Shown here: positions 1 through 10,260 of the stretch, in pieces | Numbering within the stretch: the stretch's first letter is position 1 | How the letters are laid out: each line of letters opens with the position of its first letter | Assembly: GCA_031841125.1 (NCBI GenBank) | Contig: CM063106.1 | Coordinates: 34,716,001 to 34,780,000, forward strand | DNA from: Acanthococcus lagerstroemiae | Lineage: Eukaryota > Arthropoda > Insecta > Hemiptera > Eriococcidae | DNA: 64,000 bases | Direction of reading: 5' to 3' | The notes under the pieces: generated by a model | Seen by the model: the letters and a program-made list of their open reading frames with translations, nothing else | Told to the model about the DNA's origin: nothing | Databases searched by the model: none | Translations under genes and position numbers: made by a program

Positions 1-59
1 AGCAGCAATCGCCATTTTCTCTTTATCCCTCATTTCCGTTTTCCCTGTAAACAAAGTAA

Positions 60-480
60 CCAAAGATTTTCTTTTCCCCATTCGTTTCCCTTAACGTAGC
101 GCTTGTTTCTTCGGCGTTTGCTCGGGTCGTTTCCCTTATTCGTTTCGCTCTCCCAAACATATTCTAATGTCTGGAAATTTCCGGTAGTTCAAGATTCGAC
201 TTCCGAGTTGCTTCGGCATCAAGGGCGAGGCTTAGTGCTCGTTTTGCTTCCTTACACACTTCATTACCTTAATCGATTTTACAGGATCTTACACGATTAT
301 ATCGTCTTCGTTCTGCGCAAATATGTATCTGGCGCTATTTGACGGTCATTTGTAATTGGGTGTTGCGATAAATACAAAGGATAACTTGCGAGTGACTTCT
401 GGAGATGTACTCAGAAATGCCGAATAAGATTACTGAGGAAATTTGCGCGTGCACTCTTATGTGAGGTGACGGGTTGTTCA
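60..480. repeat. Dispersed repeat, copy 1 of an inverted pair with 5,140-5,780
   Basis: The segment around 100-440 is recognisable, with about 75-80% identity by eye, in the reverse complement of 5,150-5,780. For example the TTCCTTAC...TTACCTTAA stretch near 250 matches the reverse of 5,325-5,345. The 5.5-kb copy carries about 280 bp more between the two matching blocks. Short open frames in both copies are interrupted and unrecognised. Confidence 0.6.
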
Positions 481-644
481 AGGGATTCGGCTGGCAAAGA
501 ATTACAACTGAGTTATAAACTGAATTGAAGAGCTTTTTTTCAAAGTGGTCTAAGTAATTTTTGGCGGTTATTCTGAGATAGCAACACGCAGTCTGGTAGA
601 GAATATGATGAAGAACAACTAAGCCGTGGTCTGAAGCTCTGAAC

Positions 645-899
645 CAGAGACGAAACTTGACTTTCAATTTGGGGGGGGGGGGTGAAGAGGGCAAATTTGC
701 CGACAAATATTTTCTGAAAACTAAAAATTCGCCGACAAGATTTTTTGAAAATTTGAAAATTCGCCGATTTTTTAATCAAGATATTTTCTAATTGAAAAAA
801 ATAAATAAACAAACAAACAAGCGTTCATAGAAAATAAAAAATTCAAACGAACAGTTTCAAAATTTGCCGACTGCCAAATTATTGAGAGTTTCGTCCCTG
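645..899 (+). repeat. Unit A, first copy (MITE-like)
   Basis: Contains the family landmarks in order: a G run of 12, GCCGACAAATATTTT, AAAACTAAAAATTCGCCGAC, TTGAAAAAAATAAATAAAC and CCGACTGCCAAATTATTG. The terminal inverted repeat is about 14 bp. Confidence 0.7.
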
Positions 900-1504
900 C
901 AAATGCAGATTGGAACCTTATCCCCAAAGCACTCACATTTGCGCACATGAGCATACCCTAGTCTGGGTCTTGGTGATCTTTTTTTCTGAATTTCCTCTGA
1001 CTCTAAACTGGTTCCAATAAAATCAAGGGAAAAAAAAACAAAACAAAACCAGAAAACCTACAGTTTTAGGTCGATTGTATTAGGGGAATCCGTACCACAA
1101 GCTCCCTTTCGTTCTTACAGGAAAACCCCGTGAAGTTTTGACTTTTGTTCCAAACTAAATTTCTCTCCTATATTTACGAGGACCAACGCCCGTAAATTGA
1201 ACAATAGAACATTTGCTATCGGATTCAGGTTGTGACATTGGAAAATAAGTCCTTTGCTTTTAACTTTTAGATTTTAATAAAATGTTCAACTTTCTCAAAT
1301 TTCAGGCTCTAGGTCAAACAGAGAATCTAGTAAAAACAGAATAGTCATTGAAATTTGAAATTTAACGTTTACTGCCGACTTTCAGATTTTTGAAATGTCT
1401 TCCATATTTCAGTTTTGTTTCATCCTTCCAGATAACATTCAATACTCAGCTTGAAACCTTCGGCTTTTGACTGACTAGTCTCTGACAGAAGTCCAGAGTA
1501 CTCC

Positions 1505-1785
1505 ATTTTCAAAAACGAAATTCGACTCTCAGTTTAGGGAGGTGGAGAAGAAAAATTTGCAACCAAATATTTTTCGAAAACTAAAAATTCGTCGACAAAA
1601 TTTTTAAAAAAGTAAAAATTTGCTGATGTTTTCATAGAAATATTTTTTAATTGAAAAAAACAATATGTACAAACAAGCATTCATAAAAATGAAAAATTCA
1701 AATGAATAGTTTCAAAATTTGTCGACTGCCGTAAATTATTGGGGACGGGGGTTCAACTCCCCACACCCCTATAATTTTGTCCCTA
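1505..1785 (+). repeat. Unit A, second copy
   Basis: Same landmarks as 645-899, in the same orientation. The ends are slightly decayed (CAAAAACGAAATTCGAC ... TTTTGTCCCT). It sits at the right edge of the body sequence, as in the other composites. Confidence 0.65.
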
Positions 1786-1800
1786 TGTAGAACTCTTTAA

Positions 1801-2214
1801 CAGGGTGGCTACTTTTCTTCAATTACGATTTTCCCTGATTTTTCCAGAACCACTTCTCAATATTTTCTCAACGAGTAAGCCTACTGGTAGTTGGATGTTT
1901 AATGAGTGTTGACACATAATCTTTTGTTTCAATTTCCTTCTAGTGCCGTAATTTTCTAAAAATAGGCAGTGAACACAAATCTTATATCGAACTGAACATA
2001 GGTATCAAACATCAGGAAAAAAATCTTTTTATTCAGTTTTTTTATAGATAACTGTTTGTAGGTGATTCAAGTTGCAAAGGAAATAGAACCATGATATTTT
2101 CAAACCACGCAATTTTATTAAGAATTTATTTTTTGAGCCTTGTCATTTCCCGGACTGAAAAAATTCCCTGACTTTTCCCTGATTTCCAATTTTTCCAGGA
2201 AAATGGCTACCCTG
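1801..2214. mobile_element. MITE with TIR CAGGGTGGCTAC and TTTAA target duplication
   Basis: The left end CAGGGTGGCTACTTTTC pairs with the right end GGAAAATGGCTACCCTG. The element is flanked on both sides by TTTAA (1,796-1,800 and 2,215-2,219). It is 414 bp long with no transposase. It lies inside the composite element just to the right of its second A unit, so it inserted later. Superfamily unresolved. Confidence 0.65.
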
Positions 2215-3100
2215 TTTAAGGTTCATTCAGACTTCGCTGAGACTTTCTTAACTGCGTTCAAACTTATCAAATTCGTGACGGATCGAAGAGATAGTTCCAG
2301 GAGAGACGATTTGGAATGTGAGAATAAAACTTAAGTAGTTTTAATCCTCTCCCTTCACCAACGAAAACATTGAAAATTATAGAAATATGGTTATGATAGT
2401 GAACATTCAGCAAGATAGAAAATACAAAAATGACCAAAACGACCTAAATTATGTAAATTATGAAAATGAAAGAAATGATGAAAGTCTACCTGTCTGCTAG
2501 TCTGTTTGTCTGATGGAATAGCTGATTGATTATAATTGGTATGGAAACGTTATGGATATGTACTGGAGTAGTCTCGAAGGGTTGCGAGGGCGGGGGAAGA
2601 GATCACTAATCAAGATTTGATATATATCATTAACTTGCTCTGTAAACTCAGGCTATCATACACTAAAGCCCTCCCAGAGTTATTTTGAAATGCTCCCAAC
2701 TCTGATCATGACAGTGTGATTTATTAAAGCTTGGTTTAACATTTTTCTCTGCAAAACTCTCTTCCGAACTTAATTAAGCCACTGAAAAGCTCCTCGACAG
2801 AGATGCACCAAAAATACTTTGTTGGGAAAGGTATCCTAATTCCAAAAACAAAATGTTAGCCTTGTTCAAGAGTTTTTCACTCTTCAAATCGCGCTAATTC
2901 TGGATTCGGTCTTCCCAGCAATTGGAAATTCAAAAAAATTTTAGATCCGCGAACAAATAAAGTTTTTGCTTTTCAGATACATGCGACTGATGCTTTGAAT
3001 TTTTCATTTTTCACCCCACTGATGGAAAAGGGTACAACTGACAAAAATGTCCTAGGCCTTTCCCGTCTTCCTAAATCCCCCTCGTAGAAAACGAAATTTT

Positions 3101-3347
3101 CAGAAACAAAATTTGATTTTCAGTTTGGGGAAGTGGAGAAAAAAAGTTGCCGACAAATATTTTTTTAAACTAAAAAATCGCCGATTTTTTAATCAAAAAA
3201 TTTCTTATTTGAAAAAAAAAAGAATAAACAAACAAACATTCGTACAACATGAAAAATTCAAATGAACAGTTTCAAAATCTGCCGACTGCCGAATCATTTG
3301 GGGGGGGGGGGTTCAACCACCCACACCCCCATATAGTTTTGCCCCTG
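3101..3347 (+). repeat. Unit A, third copy
   Basis: Starts CAGAAACAAAATTTG and ends GTTTTGCCCCTG, with G and C runs near the right end. Its right flank is the octamer CTCTGAAC, which also precedes 645. Confidence 0.7.
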
Positions 3348-4079
3348 CTCTGAACCCTCTATTTATGTTAGATTTGATTTTAATTTGAAATTTGTTACCA
3401 AATTAGCCTAAGTAGAGCACCTGGAAACACCTGAGTACTGATATCCGCCATTTTGAGTTGCTTGGTGCCCGACGATTCACAATTCACTAGGCGGAATGTT
3501 CAGCCTTCCTTCTGCGTAGGGATTCCAAAAATATTCTTTTGCATATTTTTTTCTGTTGAAGTAGATAGGGAATAACCATGTTATTTTTGCGATTCGTAGA
3601 ATTTCATAAAGAATGAGCCGTACATGATCGAGCATATTTTGACTTATTCTGGATATAAAAGCATATTTTGGCATATTTTATGTTTTCTTACAGCATATTT
3701 AAGAATTTGACAATTTTCCACAATTTTCCCGACATATTTCCAATTTTTAAATGCTGCAGCATTTTTGTCTTTTAAGAAGATAAAACTGCAACAAATACAA
3801 CCTTTTTCCAAACCAAAACTTTTTTTTCACCTATTTAGAACAGAGTCAGATGTGTTCAGTGTTAAATTTGCAGAAAAAATATTCTTCTGCATGATTACCT
3901 TAGGACTTTTTTCTTTTACATATTGACCAGCATTTTTCTTCAATTCTGATTTACACTGACTTCGGATCAGTGATCTGATCTAGTGATTCTCATATGTTTT
4001 CTCTCGATTTCCATTTTCAAATGATATTCATATTGCAATTTTGATCGGGAATATTTTAGCATATTTGATCAAAATAAAA

Positions 4080-4200
4080 GCATACTATAAGCGTATATTT
4101 GGTTTAGAGCGTTGCAGAGGTAGTTGAGGTGTACAGAATCGAACGCCTTTTGAAAGTCGATTAAAAGTATGAAAAGGGGTATCTGGGCCCCCACTGACCG
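4080..4200 (-). pseudogene. Reverse transcriptase fragment (LINE, motif A)
   Basis: On the minus strand the frame reads FILLIDFQKAFDSVHLNYL. This matches the catalytic motif A region of non-LTR reverse transcriptases (x-D-F-x-K-A-F-D-S). Only about 40 codons survive. The fragment is opposite in orientation to the adjacent C-terminal LINE piece at 4,235-4,573, so the element was rearranged after insertion. Confidence 0.65.
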
Positions 4201-4234
4201 ACAGCTAGCAGGGCTGGCCAAAACACAGATATCG

Positions 4235-4573
4235 ATGGAGCGATCCATGGTTGGACTGAAAAAGAAAGACAGGGTGTGAAATGCAACGGTCAGAAGTAAA
4301 ACACGGGTAGTGGACTGTAGGTTCAAAGCCAGAAAATTGAAATTTGACTACGCAGGACACGTGACCAGGAGGGAGGAAGGTAGGTAGGAAGGAAGGGTAC
4401 TCGTATGGCATCCAAGGGACAAAAAAAGGAAAGTAGGAAGGCCAAAAAGAAGGTGGGAGGACGAAATTATCCAAACAGCTAGGATAGCCTGGATGAGGGA
4501 TACCAGACACAGGCAGCGCTGGAAACGGGTAGGAGAGATCTATGCCCAAGGCTGGGCGTACGATGGGAGCTAG
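4235..4573 (+). pseudogene. C-terminal remnant of an RTE-like LINE ORF
   Basis: A single frame has two in-frame stops: TGA where Arg is expected, and TAG where Trp is expected. It reads KFDYAGHVTRREEGR, then VLVWHPRDKKRKVGRPKRRW, then WMRDTRHRQRWKRVGEIYAQ. This is the tail commonly seen at the end of insect RTE-like endonuclease/reverse transcriptase proteins (W-A-G-H ... R-G-R-P-x-x-R-W ... D-R-x-x-W). Both stops can be explained by single transitions. Confidence 0.75.
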
Positions 4574-5139
4574 GGGGGTATTGGGGATAGTAAAGCATGA
4601 CATACCTTTTAATACTTATCTTTGTTCTTTCTTTACGGCAAACTGTCAAAATGTCTCTAAACAATGTACTTGCCCAATAGTAATAAAGGTTGCTTATAAT
4701 TATATAAGCGCATATTTGACCAATTTTCAGAGCATATTTTTGGAATTCCTACTTCCGCGTATCAAACTGTAAATCATCGGGCACCAAGCGACTCAAAATG
4801 GCGAATGTCAGTACTCATGCTCTAGCCTAAGTACTATTGCAAATGCTGATTTACAGTAATACAACTAGGAACCTATTTATTTTTTGTTGTGCTAAAAAAT
4901 ATTTTATGCCAAAGCTAAGTCAGGTAGGTCACCAAACTTAGCACAAAATATTGATACCAGTTTTCTTCCTCTAGGTGGAAGTGGGGATGCTCCCATTTCT
5001 ACAGCCCTTCCCCTAAAAGTTTTCTCGAGTATTTCAGGAAGGAGGGCAGCACAAACCGTGGGGTCTTCAGCACAAACCAGCATAAACGAATGGCATATGT
5101 TTAAAGTCTATCGGAGTGGGTGGAAGGGCGAAAAAATGC

Positions 5140-5780
5140 ACTTAAGGATTCATAAGTGAATTTCCTGGGTAACTTCGTTCGGCATTCTTTAGTTTAGCTC
5201 CGGAAGTCACTTGCAAGTCATCATTGTATTCATTGCGATGCTCAGTTGTAAACGACTATTAAACAGCACCAGATATTTGCGCAGAACGAAAATGATGCAA
5301 TTGTATAAACTCTTGTAAAATCATTTAAGGTAATAAAGTGGGTAAGGAAGTGCGAGATTTTCGGAATTTGTACGAGAAAAGTGTTAAGTCCGGACCGCAG
5401 CAAAGGCATTCCAAGTCACAGAAACGAGAGTTTGTAGAAAAAGCGCGTGTTGAACGATCGATAGCAAAAGCAGATCTTGTCAGTGCTAAGCATAAACTAT
5501 GACTAAACTGAACTGTAATTGATGTCCTACCTGGCCGATCGAAGGAGAAAGAGGACAATTAGACACGAGAATAAGGAGAATGCAGGAATGCCGGAGACAA
5601 AAGACATTTGTTAGATACTTGCATCGTGCTACTAAGCCTTGTCCTTGATACCAAAGCAACTGGGAAGTCACGCCTTGTACTACCGGACATTGCCTGACAT
5701 TAGAACATCTTTGGGAAAATGAAAAGAATAAGAGAAACGAGCCGAGCAAACATACCTTGCCAGAGCAAAACGAAAGTAAA
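5140..5780. repeat. Dispersed repeat, copy 2 (inverted relative to 60-480)
   Basis: This is the reverse-complement partner of 60-480. On the + strand it holds hydrophilic, Lys/Glu-rich open stretches (about 5,330-5,505 and 5,650-5,840) broken by stops. They could be remains of a mobile-element protein, but no motif is recognised. The surrounding 4,836-5,140 holds nothing I can name. Confidence 0.55.
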
Positions 5781-5784
5781 ACAT

Positions 5785-7600
5785 CGATAAATGAAAATGG
5801 TTGCTTGGAAACGAAACTAAAAATTAGTAAAAATGGTTAAGATTGGCTAATATTACAATTTCTAAGAAACAAAGAAAGTTACACCACGTGTTTATTTTTT
5901 TAAACAGGGGATAAATTTGCCGAGAAAATAGAATCCTCAAGCCTTCCACAAACGCCATCACTGCAGAAACCAAATAGCGTTTACAGATACATTAAATCAT
6001 CAGAACGGATTCTAGTAGGGAATTTAACACAGACAAATGAACTCACTATCCCTCCAGAACTTAGTTTGTATCCTAGCAAAAGAGAAAGTCCATTGTTCTT
6101 CGCGTCCTACCACAATTTAAGTAAAAGGCTAGTCAAATTCCTGCAGTATAAGATTTTTCGAAATCGACCTGATGGCAGCTATGGTGTTTCCTATGAGACT
6201 TACTGAGCCCGAGCTTCTTCCGAGTGTTCTTGAAATTTCGCTGGACATGTATCTGTATTCATATTATAGTCTCTGCGCCACACGCAATTGTGCATTTTGA
6301 CCTCAATACCAAAACTGGTAGGAAACGATTTTGTTAAACGTTTTCGCATTAAAAGAGAACGACAACCATTTGAGTTTTACGGCTATTTGCCGCCTATAAA
6401 AACCACCCTTACAATGTAACAAACTGTACTATCATTAACTTTTAATTGCCGGCAGATATACAGTTCGGCTTTCAAGTTTATTCCCTCGACTTTACGTCGA
6501 ATTGCGTCGTTTCCAGAGTTTAGTATCGAGTTTTCAATTACTGAGAAACACAAAAAATTTAGTTACTTATATTTTGCGCCGGGCCAGCCAACCGTTAATG
6601 GACGCAACTTATTTGGGAAGTGCAATTCGCTGAGACAATGAACGAATCAGCGAAAGCCGTCTTTACGGCCTCCATCATTCTAGACGCAATAAAAAAGCGA
6701 ATTGGACGAATGTGAGGCTTGTCGAGCCACAAGAAAGGTACACTATATTGTTATATCCAAGTATAAGCAACCTAAACCATACGGTTTAGATTTTCATATT
6801 TTATTAAATTGCTGCATTGAGAGGAAAATATAGAAATGAGTCCTCAATGCTCCAAGAGAAAGAAGCAACGACGACGGATTTAAGGGTCTCATCGTGAACA
6901 CTGAAATCTCGCCTCCGCTGTCTCTTTTTCCTTGAGAAGGGAAAAGAGAGAGCTTAGAGCAGGAATTCAAGACCTAAATCCTAGTTTTCTTTCTCAACCT
7001 TTTCATATCTCACATGGGTGTTATAGGAAACAACTTGGAAACTAATAGACTTCTTCAGGATTCCTGAGCACTGAGACCCTAGAGGCGTAAATAAAGGGGA
7101 TATAACCTGCAGAGCCAAAGAGAAAAGTAAAATTTTAGCGCTTTTCATATCATTTTAGTCCCGCGAGATCTTCTTTTTTTCTTATCAATTCAAAAATTAG
7201 GTGAAATCTTGTAGATCCGCCACTATTTTACACACTAAATCTTCATTTTGAAAATAAATTCAATTTAAATTCATTTAAAACTAAAATTTATAACTTGGAT
7301 TAATAAAATAAACATTTGAAATCGTTCTGTGTATACTATTGTAAAAAAAGCCTACCATCTACTTATCCTAAGCAATCTCTTCTCTGAAAAACGGAGCTAT
7401 GATTCAGGTTCTGGGAGCCACTTACACGGACATCATACCGACACCATACCTTCTTGGCAGAATATCCCAAGTAATCTCACCGGCTTAATTGTGACCACTG
7501 TCACGGATATCACATTTTGGTACGGCGAGACGAATTTTACGGTAAAAATTACCATAAGTTTCAGCTGAAGGCGCGTGAAATCACTGAACATCAAAAACTT
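5785..7600. other. No gene recognised; partly CpG-bearing spacer
   Basis: No motif-bearing open frame, RNA gene or clear repeat was seen. The part near 6,420-6,720 is richer in CG and looks single-copy. Two short open frames near 7,330-7,645 overlap on opposite strands and have no recognised content. Confidence 0.4.
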
Positions 7601-7623
7601 ATCACAATTCGAGTAATACTCGC

Positions 7624-8113
7624 CACCAAATTTTTCTGTGTACAAAAATTTCCTGGAACGTCATTTAGTCTTTAAACAAGACGTCCATATTAAGTAGAAA
7701 ATCCGAAACTTGCCATCAGGTCGATGTTTTTTTTTTGTTTTTTGTTCTGGTCTGTACGAGGCATCAGCGTAAACAAGAGGAGTTGGGTTGGAAAAATCCC
7801 TTAGACTTTTGGAGATAGAAAGATAAAAAATGGAGAGTTGATCATCCTTATAGGCTGAGAATCATCTGGCAACAAATTTTTCTGTTTACAAAAATTTCCT
7901 GGGACGTCACTCAGTCCTCAAACAAGACGTCCATATTGAATAGAAAATTCGAAACTTGCCATCGTGTCGATGTTTTTTTGTTGGTTTTGGTCTGTACAAG
8001 GCATTAGCGCAAACAATAGAAGTTGGGTTGGAAAAATCCTTTAGACTTTTGGAGATGAAAAGAGAAAAAATGGAAGGGTTGATCATCCTTATAGGCTAAG
8101 AACCATTTGGGAA
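7624..8113 (+). repeat. Tandem duplication, unit about 246 bp
   Basis: The block starting CACCAAATTTTTCTGTG (7,624) recurs as CAACAAATTTTTCTGTT (7,870). The match continues through AAACAAGACGTCCATATT, the T-rich stretch, GGTCTGTAC, and TTGATCATCCTTATAGGCT. The two copies differ by scattered substitutions and small indels, so the duplication is not very recent. Non-coding. Confidence 0.85.
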
Positions 8114-8732
8114 GGTTTCAGCTTCCTGAAATTCTAAAATCTATTTGCGCCTTAGGTAAAATGTCCATTTTTGTCGCGTACTTATGGAACAAAAATAAAC
8201 ATCGAAATTACGGAGCAAGTCAGGTTTCTACTCAATATGGACATGACAATTCAGTGAAGCGTTTCCTGCCGTGAAAAAGGACATAAAATGGACGATGACA
8301 GATGGTCAACGAGGTTACTCGGAATCATACTGAACATAGAATAATAACTGGGAAGAAGAAACCTATAGTCTAATTGTATTCCACTTTTCTAGAAGGTTTC
8401 GCCACGATGATTTTAGTCGATGATGTTCTGCCGATAATGCGTCGGTGCTTAAATCATTAGTTATAGGGGAAAAAACGTTAAAGTGAGCAGTTCCTAAGAG
8501 TGCGCATGACTATTTTTTCGGTAATTTGCGCCCTCTTGCAGCTGTTGATGGAATATAGGTATACCTTATGAATCTAATGTTAACGTCGATTAGTTACCAA
8601 AGTATTGTACATAGCCATCAAAAAATATTCAAGTTTCAATATTTTCGTCATTCTAATATGTAGTAATATTTTCGAGGTCGAATTTAGTAATTACCTAATG
8701 ATTCTTGAACGAATTTGCATAGTTCAGGTATG

Positions 8733-9084
8733 GATCGATTTTCCGTGACGTCACACAGTGAGTTACCGTGAGTAAAAATACCCGTCTTTTCTCCAACGAA
8801 CGTATTGATTCCCATAAGAAAAACACACGGAGCAAAGATCATTATGTTTGAGAATAAGAAATTTGTTAGAAACCAAAGTTATAATATATTTTTAATCCAG
8901 AAGGTTCTTAGCATTTGCTAATAAACTTTTGATTTCTAACAAATTTCTTATTCTCAGGTACGTAGTAACATCATTTTTTTTTTTTTTTTTTTTTTTTTAA
9001 ATGGAAGTCCATACGTTCTTTCGAGAAAAGACGGGTATTTTCGCTAACAGTAACACACTGTGTGACGTCACTAGAAAATCGATC
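8733..9084. mobile_element. Fold-back element with two nested inverted repeats
   Basis: The outer arms begin GATCGATTTTC...GTGACGTCACACAGTG (8,733 onward) and end ...CACTGTGTGACGTCAC...GAAAATCGATC (to 9,084). They are about 70 bp each, and both include TACCCGTCTTTTCTC. Inside, 8,849-8,872 and 8,933-8,956 form a perfect 24-bp inverted pair. A run of about 25 T lies near 8,974-8,998. Non-autonomous; superfamily unresolved. Confidence 0.75.
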
Positions 9085-9930
9085 TATCGAATAAAAGACA
9101 AAAGCACACACAGCTCTGGGCCTTTCGACCTATTGTGGCCTTGTGGGCCCTCTCTGTCGCAATCCACAACATTGTTGAAAAGATTTTTAAATTTGTTGAC
9201 CGGGCCCCCCTTAGGTTTTGTATCCCAAGAATTTAGTCGCCAGGCCGTGCCTGGATAAACGTAAGTACTATCTGTTACCTACATAAAATAGAATTTTTCC
9301 AAGTAATACGTTAAAACGTTTATAGTAATTCTCCTCCCCCACCATAATGGGTCTTAAGAATGCGCAACGTGCTTTACAAAAAAATCTTGCATTTAGCTGC
9401 CGAAAAACAATGAAAATGAGGTAACAAAATGAAAACTTCTTGTTACATGTGGCACACATGTTTATGAAGAATGCGTGAAGTGACTGAACATGACGCGGAA
9501 GAATTCGTGTGTCCAAGGTGTCAAAAGTGATCCACCACGTCTTGCCCTAATGTTTCATTTTTATTTTGAATAAAGACAATTCCAACAGTATGTGTGACTT
9601 ACCTATTTGAATTTTTGGTAAAATAACTTGATACGCATTTTTAGGATACGTGTTGAGCACTTTCAGAAACCCGGGTTCCCAAGAGGGCACATTTGGCTTT
9701 TTCCAGGAAAACCGTTATATCTTTTTAATTTATATAATGGTATAAAATTAAAAAATAAAAATAAAATAGTAAAACCCGATATTTTTTCCACATTATATCA
9801 AAATATTAGCGAATTTCATGTAAAACTTATTGAACAATAACTTTCCTGACAGGTGCGTACTCTTAGGCTCCTTTCGCTTGCGTCACAACTTTGAACAAGC
9901 TTCGACAAAGTCACTATATAATGCCCAAAA
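9085..9930. other. No gene recognised
   Basis: AT-rich spacer. The short open frames at 9,001-9,258 and 9,628-9,840 lack recognisable motifs, and the first begins within the fold-back element. Confidence 0.4.
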
Positions 9931-9934
9931 ATAC

Positions 9935-10260
9935 TGAACAGATTCTCAATAAGTCTTAATAAGAATGACCTGAACCTGTGAATGAATCTTAACCAGCCTT
10001 GAAACAGATGAGTCTTAAGAAAATGAATGAGTCTTAACCAAGTCTGAATGAATTTAAATCAGCCTTTATAGGGGCTGAAGGAGATGTCAAAGTGTGAATG
10101 AGTCTTTGAGTATTACGAGAGTGTGAATAAGTCCTAAGGAAACCATAGTAAATCTCGGCAGAGTTCAAAAATTTTTTGAAGATTCAAGTAGAATTTAAAG
10201 AAATGAAAATAGTAAGTCTTGAAAGAGTCTGAATAAGTCTCAATAGAGTCTAAATTAATG
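9935..10260 (+). repeat. Degenerate GAGTCTTAA-type tract
   Basis: Short motifs of the kind GAGTCTTAA, AAGTCTTAA and GAATGAGTCTT recur at irregular spacing. The complementary form (TTAAGACTC) fills 28.84-29.16 kb and recurs more weakly near 12.7, 49.35 and 57.45 kb. Confidence 0.5.

Larger units (their letters stand above)
645..3347 (+). mobile_element. Composite miniature element (A - body - A - spacer - A) with 8-bp target duplication
   Basis: A 255-bp unit A (645-899) starts CAGAGACGAAACTTGAC and ends GAGTTTCGTCCCTG, so its ends are inverted repeats. It is followed by a body of about 600 bp (900-1,504), a second A (about 1,505-1,785), a spacer, and a third A (3,101-3,347) ending GTTTTGCCCCTG. 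The outermost ends are flanked by the same octamer, CTCTGAAC (637-644 and 3,348-3,355). This is the pattern expected of a hAT-type insertion. There is no transposase, so the element is non-autonomous. Related composites are at 52,870-54,111 and 57,028-61,378. Confidence 0.65.
3430..4806. mobile_element. Element with long inverted termini containing LINE scraps
   Basis: About 90-110 bp at the left (TGAGTACTGATATCCGCC... through TTGGTGCCCGACGATT...) are found inverted at the right (4,725-4,806, reading ATCATCGGGCACCAAGCG). The interior repeats GCATATTTT motifs and carries RTE-like LINE fragments at 4.1-4.6 kb. No clear target duplication was found. No transposase is recognised. Confidence 0.55.

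Noticed and set aside
4205..4603. 132-codon minus-strand frame
   Set aside because: It is the antisense shadow of the RTE-like C-terminal remnant on the plus strand.
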